Both the position numbers and the translations under genes were made by a program. A stretch of 11,823 nucleotides of DNA, from assembly GCA_035527455.1 (NCBI GenBank), contig DATLAN010000438.1:1-11823 (forward strand), given 5' to 3'. Shown piece by piece: positions 6,260 to 11,823 of this stretch (its first letter is position 1; every line of letters starts with the position of its first letter). Below the pieces are notes generated by a model that worked only from the letters and a program-made list of their open reading frames with translations, did not search any database and was not told the DNA's origin. This stretch comes from DATLAN01 sp035527455 (GTDB lineage: Bacteria; Planctomycetota; Planctomycetia; Pirellulales; Thermoguttaceae).

Positions 6260-7957
6260 TCAGCGGGACGCGCCGTTGTTGCGCCCGAAGCAAGTCAAAC
6301 ACATGTCGTCGCTTTGGGCCCGGGTGCCGACAAACCGTTTGACGTCGTCGAGAACGGCGCGTCCGATGTCGCCCACTTGTCCGCTGGCTGAGGCAAGCCG
6401 GGATACGACTCGCTCGTGACCGTAGAGTTTCCCGGCGTTGTTCATCGCCTCGGTGATGCCGTCGGTGAACAGGGTCAGCGAATCGCCGGGGGCCAGCGGC
6501 ATCGTGGCCTGGGCATAGGTCGTCTCCGCGTCGACTCCCACCGGCAGTCCGGTCACCGATTCGGCCACCGCCTCCACCGCGGCCGAATCGCGGCGCAACA
6601 GCGGCGGCCAATGCCCCGCGTTGACCACCGTCACCTCGTGTCGCTCCGGATCGAGCACCGCCAGCACCAACGTGACGAACCGGTCGTCCCAGCCGCGGCT
6701 GCAAAACACCCGATTCAGCCGGGCGATGGCTTCGCCGGGCGTGGGCTCCATGGCCAGGCAGTATCGGGTCTCCGCCGAGAATCGGGCCATCAGCAACGAG
6801 GCCGTGATCCCCTTGCCCGCCACGTCGGCCACCACCACCGCCAGCCGACCGCCGGGCAGGAACACGTAGTCGTAGTAGTCGCCGCCCAGTTGATTGGCCG
6901 GCTCGTAGAACTCGAAGAAACCGTAGTGGTCGAGTTCGGGCGATCGGGCCGGCAGAAGGCCGCGCTGGACCTCGTGGGCCACGTCCAGTTCCCGCTCCAA
7001 CGCCTTCTCCTTCAGCGCCGTCTCGTGCAGTTGGGCGTTCTCGACGGCCACGGCCGCCAGGCACGCCACGCTGGCCAATACCTCCAGGTCCTCCCGGCTG
7101 AACCGGTGCCGCTGATCGAGCGTGTCGATCTGGATCACCCCCAACGCATTGCCCTCGCTGTCGACCAGCGGGGCGCACATCATCGAACGGATCTGATAAT
7201 CGACGATGCTCTCGGCCATGTCGAAACGCGAATCGGCCGCCGCGTCGGCCGAGAGGATCGCTTCCTTGGCCTGCATCACGCTGTAGACGATCGTCCGGCT
7301 GATACGGGCCGTTTGCACGTTGTCCTGGCGATATTTCACCGCCCTGGGCACCAACCGCCTGGTGGCTCGGTCCTCCAGCACGATGAATCCCCGATCGGCT
7401 TGCACGAAAATGGCGAACAGGCTATCGAGCAGCTTGGTCAACACGGCGTCCAGCCCGATGGCATGGCCCAGGTTCTGGGCGATTTCCATCATCGCCCTGA
7501 GCTTGGCCTGGGGATTCACCTCCAGTTGCAGACCGGAAGAACCGGCCGAGATGTCGACTTTCGACATGATTCTCGAACCGTCGCCCGGCCGATCGTCGTC
7601 GAACACGACGGCCGTGGTGTCGGTGATCTTCGGCCCCACCTGGAAAAGCGACGAATCCGGACCGGGCGAACGGAGGTGGAAGACGAACGTCAGGTCGCAG
7701 ATCCCCAGTTCGTCGTCGTCGCCGAGCAGTTGACGCGCCAGGACCGGCTCGCCGTTGACGAAGGTGCCGTTGCGGCTGCCGAGATCTTCGACGTAGTACC
7801 TGCCGTCGATACGGGACACCCGAGCGTGCTGGCGGCTGACGGCTCCGGATTCCAACACGATATCACAATCCGGGTGTCGCCCCAGAACGGCCGAATCGCC
7901 CTCGACGGGGATGAGTTGTCCGGGATTCAGCCCTTGCACTACCCTCAAAACGGTCAT
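6260..7957 (-). CDS. FHA-GAF-SpoIIE/PP2C serine phosphatase
   Basis: A 565-residue cytoplasmic signalling protein. Residues 1-95 are an FHA domain that binds phosphothreonine peptides (GRH 26-28, SRQH 41-44, GSRNGTFVNG 60-69). Residues about 155-312 are a GAF domain (a ligand or redox sensor fold). Residues 308-335 form a helical linker (ENAQLHETALKEKALERELD), and 340-560 form a SpoIIE/RsbU-type PP2C phosphatase. Metal-binding acidic residues are in GGDYYD (358-363), VADVAGKG (375-382), FTDG (497-500) and SDDM (549-552), so the domain looks catalytically intact. In related systems the phosphatase dephosphorylates an anti-sigma antagonist or Ser/Thr kinase substrate, but no partner gene is adjacent here. 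ATG 7957 is chosen: GAGGTG ends six bases upstream. The 90-nt leader promoter is at 8052-8081. Confidence 0.95.
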   Translation of the reverse strand: MTVLRVVQGLNPGQLIPVEGDSAVLGRHPDCDIVLESGAVSRQHARVSRIDGRYYVEDLGSRNGTFVNGEPVLARQLLGDDDELGICDLTFVFHLRSPGPDSSLFQVGPKITDTTAVVFDDDRPGDGSRIMSKVDISAGSSGLQLEVNPQAKLRAMMEIAQNLGHAIGLDAVLTKLLDSLFAIFVQADRGFIVLEDRATRRLVPRAVKYRQDNVQTARISRTIVYSVMQAKEAILSADAAADSRFDMAESIVDYQIRSMMCAPLVDSEGNALGVIQIDTLDQRHRFSREDLEVLASVACLAAVAVENAQLHETALKEKALERELDVAHEVQRGLLPARSPELDHYGFFEFYEPANQLGGDYYDYVFLPGGRLAVVVADVAGKGITASLLMARFSAETRYCLAMEPTPGEAIARLNRVFCSRGWDDRFVTLVLAVLDPERHEVTVVNAGHWPPLLRRDSAAVEAVAESVTGLPVGVDAETTYAQATMPLAPGDSLTLFTDGITEAMNNAGKLYGHERVVSRLASASGQVGDIGRAVLDDVKRFVGTRAQSDDMCLTCFGRNNGASR

Positions 7958-8051
7958 CGATAACACCTCGGAATCGGATACCCGGCAACGGCTTGGGCAA
8001 CGGGGAAGAGTCGTCGAAATCCCCGCTTGACACGGGACTCCCCCCGGGTCG

Positions 8052-8081
8052 ATTCTAGATGCGCCGCCTCAAGGTCGTCAA
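8052..8081 (-). promoter_or_regulatory. Candidate promoter for the FHA-GAF-PP2C gene
   Basis: On the minus strand TTGACG (8081-8076, five of six) is separated by 18 nt from TAGAAT (8057-8052, five of six). Transcription would start near 8045, giving a leader of about 90 nt to the ATG at 7957. The strength of both boxes in GC-rich DNA makes it credible, but it is unconfirmed. Confidence 0.5.
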
Positions 8082-8194
8082 CCTGTCCGCCCAACGTGCC
8101 CTTGACGGGAAGGCCATACCGATTTAACTTCTCTTGGAGTGAGTTGGCGATTGTGGACAATGCTAAAGTAAAGGCAACCAGAAAACTGCCCTTT

Positions 8195-8265
8195 TGGGGA
8201 ATAGTGTAACGGCAGCACGAGTGACTCTGGATCACTTAGTCTAGGTTCAAATCCTAGTTCCCCAG
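8195..8265 (+). tRNA. tRNA-Gln, anticodon CTG
   Basis: The 71-nt sequence folds as a complete cloverleaf. The acceptor stem TGGGGAA pairs with TTCCCCA (8258-8264). A D-arm of four pairs spans 8204-8218. The anticodon stem AGTGA/TCACT encloses loop CTCTGGA with anticodon CTG at 8227-8229. A four-base variable region follows, then the T-arm CTAGG-TTCAAAT-CCTAG (8241-8257). The discriminator is G8265, and the 3' CCA is not encoded (next bases CTT). It reads CAG codons. The U1-A72 first pair and GGGG start are shared with other bacterial tRNA-Gln. It stands alone, with its own terminator directly downstream, and divergent from the phosphatase gene. Its 3' end is a typical integration target, and the DNA beyond it differs in composition. 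Confidence 0.95.
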
Positions 8266-8271
8266 CTTCAT

Positions 8272-8312
8272 AAAGCCTTGCGTAGCAAAGAGTTACGCAA
8301 GGCTTTTTCTTT
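8272..8312 (+). terminator. Intrinsic terminator of tRNA-Gln
   Basis: A 13-bp perfect stem (AAAGCCTTGCGTA 8272-8284 with TACGCAAGGCTTT 8294-8306, nine-base loop) is followed by a T-rich run to 8312. It begins seven bases after the tRNA and is one of the clearest rho-independent terminators in the window. Confidence 0.93.
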
Positions 8313-8815
8313 CGCCAGAAGGGGTATTCCAGAACGGTGCTACCCCGGTGCTACCGGTAGACGAGCATTTCCAGAAACTCGGAAATCGTCTATCCGAGGT
8401 GCTACCGGTCGGTGCTACCACCTGGTTCTACCGCTCAGAGCAGAAGAAAGCCCGGCCGAGGGGGTGTCGTGGGGCTGGCCGGGGGCCGCACTGGAGCGCC
8501 GTGGCCGGGAAAGCTAGAAGAAGGGTTTAGCCGAGAGACTGACGAACCGATGCTCCAATGTGCAGCGATGCCGACTTCCAGGAACCCGTATGGAACGAGG
8601 AAGCGAGCCAGAAGCACAGACGGGCTGGGCCAGAATGGAGGCGCAAATGGGATAGCAGTGATTTCGTCAAGATGACCCGTGAGAGAAAACCATATTCGAT
8701 TTACAGCCCATATCTCACCCAGGACCAGATTCATCTTCGTACAATGGAATAGGGACGGAGCCGTCCACGGTTACCCAGTAACGGACCAGTACCTCCAAGA
8801 CAGGGGGGCCCAGCT
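8313..8815. other. Gene-poor stretch downstream of the tRNA
   Basis: About 500 bp without a convincing gene. Short open frames on both strands are low-complexity or lack ribosome sites. It contains the GGTGCTACC repeats (8336-8419) and a hairpin at 8356-8395 (GGTAGACGA…TTTCC against GGAAAT…CGTCTATCC). Near its end there are two small palindromes, GGACGG-AG-CCGTCC (8753-8766) and GTTAC-CCA-GTAAC (8770-8782), just downstream of a possible -10 TACAAT (8740-8745) without a good -35. These could be the control region of the gene at 8816. Confidence 0.6.
8336..8419. repeat. Four copies of GGTGCTACC flanking a hairpin
   Basis: GGTGCTACC occurs at 8336-8344, 8347-8355, 8398-8406 and 8411-8419, all in the same orientation, as two close pairs on either side of an imperfect hairpin at 8356-8395. 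A diverged copy (GGTTCTACC) follows at 8424-8432. The arrangement of paired direct repeats around a palindrome resembles protein-binding arrays (recombinase or replication-initiator sites), but no such gene is present in the window. Confidence 0.7.
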
Positions 8816-9217
8816 ATGAGACGCGTGAACCCATCGCTCCCCGAGGATGCCAAGGTCTACAACTTCTTGTACCCGACAAGCGACCCTGAATACTTGGTTC
8901 AAGACCTGCTCGTGGTTCGCTTAGCGACTGGCTATTGCGTTGACGTTGGTTGGTGGCCTGAACACGACCCAGAGGGTTGCTACGAGATTCGCGTCTTCTA
9001 TGAGGAGTGGGACAACCAGCAAATCGAGCCGATTCAGACTCGTGACATTGGCGAGGTTGCCCGTAACGTCGAGGCTCTGGCGTCGCGGTTCAACGAGTCG
9101 TGCGTTTCGGTGCCAAGTTCAGGCGCGTCGACAATTATACCGGCTGTGCTCACAGAAGAATGGTCGGGAACGCAGTCGGACACGCAGGGCTCACGCTGGT
9201 TGGAGTTCGCCTACTAA
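8816..9217 (+). CDS. Hypothetical protein, 133 aa, in accessory island
   Basis: I do not recognise a family. The sequence is acidic and has well-mixed composition, with a plausible folded core (DLLVVRLATGYCVDVGWWPEHDPEGCYEIRVFYEEW split over residues 30-64, then a helix DIGEVARNVEALASRF at 77-92). There is no signal peptide or membrane segment, so it is probably cytoplasmic. ATG 8816 follows a GGGGGG run seven bases upstream. The stop TAA overlaps the ATG of the next gene (TAATG, sharing one base), so the two are translationally coupled. Its base composition is visibly lower in GC than the genes left of the tRNA. No obvious -35 box is seen; small palindromes lie just upstream at 8753-8782. 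Confidence 0.72.
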   Translation: MRRVNPSLPEDAKVYNFLYPTSDPEYLVQDLLVVRLATGYCVDVGWWPEHDPEGCYEIRVFYEEWDNQQIEPIQTRDIGEVARNVEALASRFNESCVSVPSSGASTIIPAVLTEEWSGTQSDTQGSRWLEFAY

Positions 9218-9708
9218 TGGTTCGACCACGCTTCATAGTCTGCTCTGAAGGTCGCAGCATAGACAAGATAACCAATCTGGTCACCTTCTACAATGTGATT
9301 GATCAGTTGACCACGACAATTTCATCTCCGGAGCCCAAACAGCCTGTGTTCTTCGGTTTGCCGATACACTTATCGGCCGTTTGGATGAGAGAAAGGGACT
9401 CGGAGAAGGAAATCGAGTATGAGGCTGAAATCAGGCTTTTTTCTCCAGGGTCGGAAGAGCCTGCGGTTTTGCATCCCGACAACTTCCGCTTCGGCCAACA
9501 CCGCTTTTTCAGGATAGACGCCCTGATTCGGCCAGGGCTAAGCGGAAACGAGACGCTAAAGCTTGAGTTGCGCGACGGAATCATGCGTTTGGAATGCCGA
9601 ATTCGGCCTGTCGGAGAGACTGAGTGGCTTTCTCAGGATTACCCGATTCCGGTCAGGGTCAATCGGCCGAAGTCCTCTGACGCGGAGACCGGCTCTTCTG
9701 ACGAATAG
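9217..9708 (+). CDS. Hypothetical protein, 163 aa, DUF6941-like pattern
   Basis: The start is ATG 9217-9219, overlapping the preceding stop by one base; the open frame extends 39 codons further upstream but that part lies within the preceding gene. The protein opens with FIVCSEGRSIDKITNLVTFYNVIDQL (residues 5-30), continues with a beta-rich region (VFFGLPIHLSAVWMRERD, IEYEAEIRLFSPGSEE) and ends in an acidic tail rich in Ser/Asp/Glu. The opening strand-turn-strand resembles DUF6941-type proteins (pattern: cytoplasmic start, E-x(n)-Gly/Asn-x-Ile-Phe-Gly-Val-hydrophobic), but similarity is weak and I give it little weight. It forms a two-gene unit with the 8816-9217 gene, so their products probably work together. 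Lower GC than its surroundings suggests horizontal acquisition. Confidence 0.72.
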   Translation: MVRPRFIVCSEGRSIDKITNLVTFYNVIDQLTTTISSPEPKQPVFFGLPIHLSAVWMRERDSEKEIEYEAEIRLFSPGSEEPAVLHPDNFRFGQHRFFRIDALIRPGLSGNETLKLELRDGIMRLECRIRPVGETEWLSQDYPIPVRVNRPKSSDAETGSSDE

Positions 9709-9901
9709 CCCCTTTCTGGTAAAGCCCACGCCGCGCCTCCAGAACCCTCTCGTATTCACTCTTCGCACACAGCGACCGTCTCCTTTCTCGCAAACGCCCC
9801 GACCCGGCGCCCGGTTGCGAGTCCGGAACACCGGGAAGGGGCAAAGGTTGTGGGTTGATAGATCCCAAGCCATTCTCTCGATCGGCATCTCGATTCGGAT
9901 T

Positions 9902-9918
9902 GGTGGGCGGTGCCCACC
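9902..9918. repeat. GGTGGGC-GGT-GCCCACC palindrome
   Basis: Seven-bp perfect arms around GGT, extended by ..CTACG to 9922. From general knowledge, GTAGGGTGGGCACCGCCCACC-type palindromes are dispersed in many copies in planctomycete and some other genomes, so this is probably one REP-like copy. Only one copy is present here, so the family assignment rests on prior knowledge. Confidence 0.55.
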
Positions 9919-10075
9919 CTACGTCGACTCGCACGCTGAAATGAAGGTGCCAACTTCGACCCCGTCATCGGCGTTGTCACCGTCATCTTGACCACACAAC
10001 CGCCGATAGACTGACGCGTGTCAGTGCGTGCGAAAACACGTCGCCCGCAACCGCTTGATAGACCCGATTCCCCCC

Positions 10076-10114
10076 AACAAAAACGCCGCCTCCCCGCGGG
10101 CACAGGGAGGCGGC
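10076..10114 (-). terminator. Intrinsic terminator on the minus strand
   Basis: Reading the minus strand, GCCGCCTCCC (10114-10105), a ten-base loop and GGGAGGCGGC (10094-10085) form a perfect 10-bp GC stem, followed by GTTTTTGTT (10084-10076). No minus-strand protein gene ends nearby, so it must close an RNA gene, a decayed gene, or an unrecognised transcript running from above 10115. Confidence 0.8.
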
Positions 10115-10425
10115 TGGGTCGCAATGGAAACTTGTCGGTTGCGGATTCGGAAGTTGTCGAGTCGAACGGCCGGCCCGCACCTGCCATGTTCGTGCTTTCC
10201 GGGCCGAGGCCCGGAGGAGGGAACACTTCGTCGGCCGGGTCAACGGCACGAGATGCCCGTTACCCGATATCAAGCCGCACCGTTCCGACGTTGCGCTCCC
10301 CGGCGCACTTGCCACACGACTTGTCCTAGCCAGAAATCAACCCCGTCTGAAGTTGCTTTCCCCCAAGGTCTTTACGCGCCGTGAACCTGCGGGAAGGTTC
10401 GGCGGCGGGGGGTTGACCGTGGTCA
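10085..10425 (-). ncRNA. Candidate structured RNA of unknown family ending at the terminator
   Basis: The minus strand upstream of the terminator has several local hairpins: TCCGGGCC-GA-GGCCCGGA (10198-10215, extended by pairing of flanking GTGTTC with GAACAT), GGGTAACGGGC paired with GCCGTTGACCC (10237-10265), GAACCT-GAACCT-type stem (10383-10400, six bp, six-base loop) and GTGACCACGGTCA (10414-10425). A weak promoter candidate (TTGCAA/TAGACT, 16-nt spacer, about 10537-10564) lies further upstream. I looked for signatures of RNase P RNA, tmRNA and SRP RNA and found none. Boundaries are approximate; GC-rich DNA forms hairpins by chance, so this rests mainly on the terminator. Confidence 0.3.
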
Positions 10426-10898
10426 CGCGGGGGCCGCTACAAGCTCCCATTGCGGTTGTGTTGGTGTCTTGCCGAACTCGCCCTATCGCTTGGTCATCGT
10501 AGTCGATGGTGGCTCGGCGGAAGGATCACGCCTCAGTCTAGCGACTTGCCGGCGAGTTGCAAGCACTTTTCCAATCGAAAAACCGATTTTCCCCAACTTC
10601 CCAAAACGGTGCCGTCTGGGCAAGCGCCGAGAAGGAGGGGACCTCGACGGTGCCCGGGAATACTGCCTTCCGAACGGACTTCTTCGACACGCCGCGTCGA
10701 GGTTTCCGGCCTGCACGTCATTAAAACACACCCCGTTGGGGTTGGTTCCTGCCGAGGATAGCCGACTAATTAGGGGGCAATGTGCTACCCACCGTGACAT
10801 CCCAGGCTTCATGCCAAACCGCCGAAAATCCGTTTGGTGCCAGCGAAGAGGATGGCGCCCGAGGAAGAGCGGAGGAGAAGCAAATCGCAGTCGTGACA

Positions 10899-11088
10899 GC
10901 GCAAAAGGAATTGGATCGGGCGTTCTACATCATCAACTACCGAACCTACGCCGAGGACGCTGGGCGAGCGGCAGCTCGAACCGGGCGAACACCGCCTGTT
11001 GATCGAGATCGTCGGCACCCACCCCGACGCCGAGCCGCGTCACATGCTGGGACTGGATTATTTCAAGCTGGAAAGCGTCGAGCCGTAG
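10899..11088 (+). pseudogene. Relic of a DUF2961-like protein, internally deleted and frameshifted
   Basis: Two coding-like fragments in different frames lie side by side. The first (about 10899-10961) reads VTAQKELDRAFYIINYRTYAEDAG. The second (10960-11088, stop TAG 11086-11088) reads LGERQLEPGEHRLLIEIVG, then THPDAEPRHMLGLDYFKLESVEP. The first resembles the jelly-roll segment of DUF2961-type glycoside-hydrolase-related proteins (FYFNIDYRTY-like). The second resembles the C-terminal end of large planctomycete carbohydrate-active or Ig-like beta-sandwich proteins (L-GxHxLxxEIxG...VGLDYxxL). In an intact gene they would be far apart, so the middle has been lost and the frame shifted. No start codon with a ribosome site is evident. 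The family name is an inference from pattern memory; that it is a broken gene is more secure. Confidence 0.55.
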
Positions 11089-11094
11089 GCGGCG

Positions 11095-11129
11095 TTTTCA
11101 GTGGTCAGTTTTCAGTTTTCAGTTTTCGG
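11095..11129. repeat. Tandem TTTTCAG repeats
   Basis: TTTTCAG at 11095-11101, 11109-11115 and 11116-11122, followed by TTTTCGG (11123-11129). This phased 7-bp tandem starts seven bases after the relic stop codon and runs into the palindrome cluster. It is probably a slippage-prone intergenic repeat. Confidence 0.75.
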
Positions 11130-11149
11130 TTCTCATCCTTTGTGGTGAG

Positions 11150-11235
11150 TGGAAAATGGGGACTGGCTCCGAGCCGCAAAGGATATGAAAATCGACGAGA
11201 AACGCTGCCGGCTCGGTGCCTGTCCCCTTTTTCCA
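11150..11235. repeat. REP/BIME-like hairpin 1
   Basis: Arms 11150-11176 (TGGAAAATGGGGACTGGCTC then CGAGCCG) and 11209-11235 are 27-bp inverted copies matching at 24 positions, with all three mismatches being T/A changes. The loop is 32 bases. The arm core AAAATGGGGACTGGCTCC is shared with hairpin 2 (11254-11339). Confidence 0.85.
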
Positions 11236-11253
11236 CGGGCTATTCGCAGGACC

Positions 11254-11339
11254 GCCCGAAAATGGGGACTGGCTCCGTCGACCACGCGAAACACCGCTGC
11301 AAGACCACGTCACGACGGAGCCAGTCCCCATTTTCGGGC
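11254..11339. repeat. REP/BIME-like hairpin 2, perfect 27-bp arms
   Basis: Arms 11254-11280 and 11313-11339 are perfect inverted copies (27 of 27; start GCCCGAAAATGGGGACTGGC), loop 32 bases. Same loop length and arm length as hairpin 1, so the two are members of one family with different outer ends. GGGGACTGGCTCC / GGGGACAGGCACC-type palindromes recur in planctomycete genomes and are sometimes linked to REP-associated tyrosine transposases; none is encoded here. Confidence 0.9.
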
Positions 11340-11370
11340 TCCCGCACTTGCAGTTGCCGGTTGTCATCCT

Positions 11371-11398
11371 TTGAACTTGTGCCCCGCTCGGGTACACT
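11371..11398 (+). promoter_or_regulatory. Possible promoter for the 3'-terminal membrane protein
   Basis: TTGAAC (11371-11376, four of six), 16-nt spacer, TACACT (11393-11398, four of six), about 58 bases before ATG 11456. Both boxes are only moderate; position is the main argument. Confidence 0.35.
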
Positions 11399-11455
11399 TG
11401 ACGATGGGCGGTGCGCAAATCGGGCGTGGGCTTGCCGGGAATGGATCAAGGTGCG

Positions 11456-11823
11456 ATGAATTCGCCGGCCGACGAGCAACCGCAGCCGTTCCAGTTCAAC
11501 ATGGCCACCGGGCTGCGCGTGGTCACCGGCTTGAGCGTGATCCTCTCGCTGGTCACCTGGCAGCCGGTTCTCGGCACGATGCTTTCGAGTCTGGTCGTGG
11601 GAAGCTGGTGGTCCCGCGCCGCCGTCCGCGCCGGCTGGCGCAAACTGGCGTACTACCTGGCCGCCTGGGCCATGGGCGGGATCGTGTTCGTGGTGGGATG
11701 CCTGCCATTTACGATTTTGGTCCTCTTGACCGCTGAACCGGATTCGGAAGCACTGATTCCCCTGTTGCTGATGCATCTTGCGTGGCTGATCACCGCGAGG
11801 CTCTTGCGAGGCAAGATCAGGAG
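11456..11823 (+). CDS. Membrane protein of unknown function (N-terminal part, runs off window)
   Basis: An open frame from ATG 11456 to the last base gives 122 residues with three hydrophobic segments (about 20-48, 64-92 and 99-117) after a short polar N-terminus (MNSPADEQPQPFQFNMATGL). The topology suggests a small inner-membrane protein; I recognise no family motif. The start is uncertain: ATG 11456 has AAGG four bases upstream, while in-frame ATG 11441 and GTG 11426 lie further upstream with poorer ribosome sites. Codon choice (third-position G/C) matches the chromosomal genes rather than the lower-GC island. A candidate promoter is at 11371-11398. The C-terminus is beyond the window. Confidence 0.7.
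   Translation, partial: MNSPADEQPQPFQFNMATGLRVVTGLSVILSLVTWQPVLGTMLSSLVVGSWWSRAAVRAGWRKLAYYLAAWAMGGIVFVVGCLPFTILVLLTAEPDSEALIPLLLMHLAWLITARLLRGKIR

Larger units (their letters stand above)
9709..10898. other. Long region without a convincing protein gene
   Basis: About 1.2 kb. Open frames on both strands are Arg/Pro/Ser-rich, lack recognisable domains and mostly lack ribosome sites, so none is called. Structures seen: the dispersed palindrome 9902-9918, the minus-strand terminator 10076-10114, hairpins at 10198-10215, 10237-10265, 10383-10400 and 10414-10425, and an inverted repeat ACCTCGACG/CGTCGAGGT at 10641-10649 and 10695-10703. The stretch may hold a structured RNA (minus strand) plus decayed coding DNA. 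Confidence 0.6.

Noticed and set aside
6416..7963. 515-codon plus-strand open frame over the FHA-GAF-PP2C gene
   Set aside because: His/Arg/Gln-rich antisense shadow; the minus strand has intact catalytic motifs throughout.
8336..8419. CRISPR array
   Set aside because: Repeats are only 9 bp, spacing is irregular (2, 42, 4 bp) and no cas gene is present.
8558..8752. 64-codon open frame upstream of the accessory gene pair
   Set aside because: No ribosome site, no recognisable domain; could be a decayed remnant but unsupported.
9659..9934. Minus-strand open frame with VGWAPPTN-like peptide
   Set aside because: The peptide is the translation of the dispersed GGTGGGC/GCCCACC palindrome, not a protein family.
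10517..10530. CGGAAGGATCACGCCTC-like stretch resembling the 3' end of 16S rRNA
   Set aside because: Only a short chance resemblance; no other rRNA sequence precedes it.
10085..10540. RNase P RNA, tmRNA or SRP RNA on the minus strand
   Set aside because: The conserved cores of these RNAs (GGAAAGTCC/ACAGAA, tag peptide plus tRNA-like ends, GGTCCGGAAGGAAGC) are not found.
11149..11736. 195-codon plus-strand open frame across the hairpin cluster
   Set aside because: It translates the inverted repeats and then the wrong frame of the terminal membrane protein.

Overview
The window is GC-rich bacterial chromosome and most likely comes from a planctomycete (Pirellulales/Gemmatales-like). The clues are a twin-arginine-exported Gfo/Idh/MocA oxidoreductase with the long C-terminal insert common in that phylum, a fused FHA-GAF-SpoIIE/PP2C regulator, many dispersed palindromic repeats, and a degraded remnant that looks like the end of a DUF2961-type protein. 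The organism call is an inference from gene style; there is no rRNA or marker gene to prove it.

Layout. 1-363: 3' end of tadA (tRNA adenosine deaminase), truncated by the window edge. 361-643: a nested palindromic element lying exactly between the stop codons of two convergent genes. 641-1651 (-): zinc alcohol dehydrogenase. 1926-2882 (+): polytopic membrane protein of unknown function. 2917-4090 (+): a compact two-gene operon with a strong promoter and palindromic operator candidate, encoding a DUF4160-like protein and a protein joining an unknown N-terminal region, a DUF2442-like middle and an Xre HTH. This is the best candidate for a toxin-antitoxin-like module that has not been characterised in this form. 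4164-5459 (-): secreted Gfo/Idh/MocA oxidoreductase. 5460-5811: repeat-bearing intergenic DNA. 5812-6057 (-): solitary HicB-like antitoxin with a good promoter. 6260-7957 (-): FHA-GAF-PP2C phosphatase.

From 8195 the character changes. A tRNA-Gln(CTG) with a textbook terminator is followed by about 1.4 kb of lower-GC DNA. It holds four copies of a 9-bp repeat, a gene-poor stretch, and two overlapping genes of unknown function (8816-9217, 9217-9708); this looks like accessory DNA next to a tRNA. 9709-10898 has no convincing protein gene but contains a clear minus-strand intrinsic terminator downstream of a hairpin-rich stretch that may encode a structured RNA. 10899-11088 is a frameshifted, internally deleted gene relic. 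11095-11373 is a cluster of REP/BIME-like hairpins with flanking direct repeats. 11456-11823 begins a membrane protein that runs off the window.

There is no common pathway across the window. It reads as unrelated housekeeping and accessory genes separated by repeat-rich intergenic DNA, with two antitoxin-like loci (DUF4160/DUF2442-HTH and HicB).
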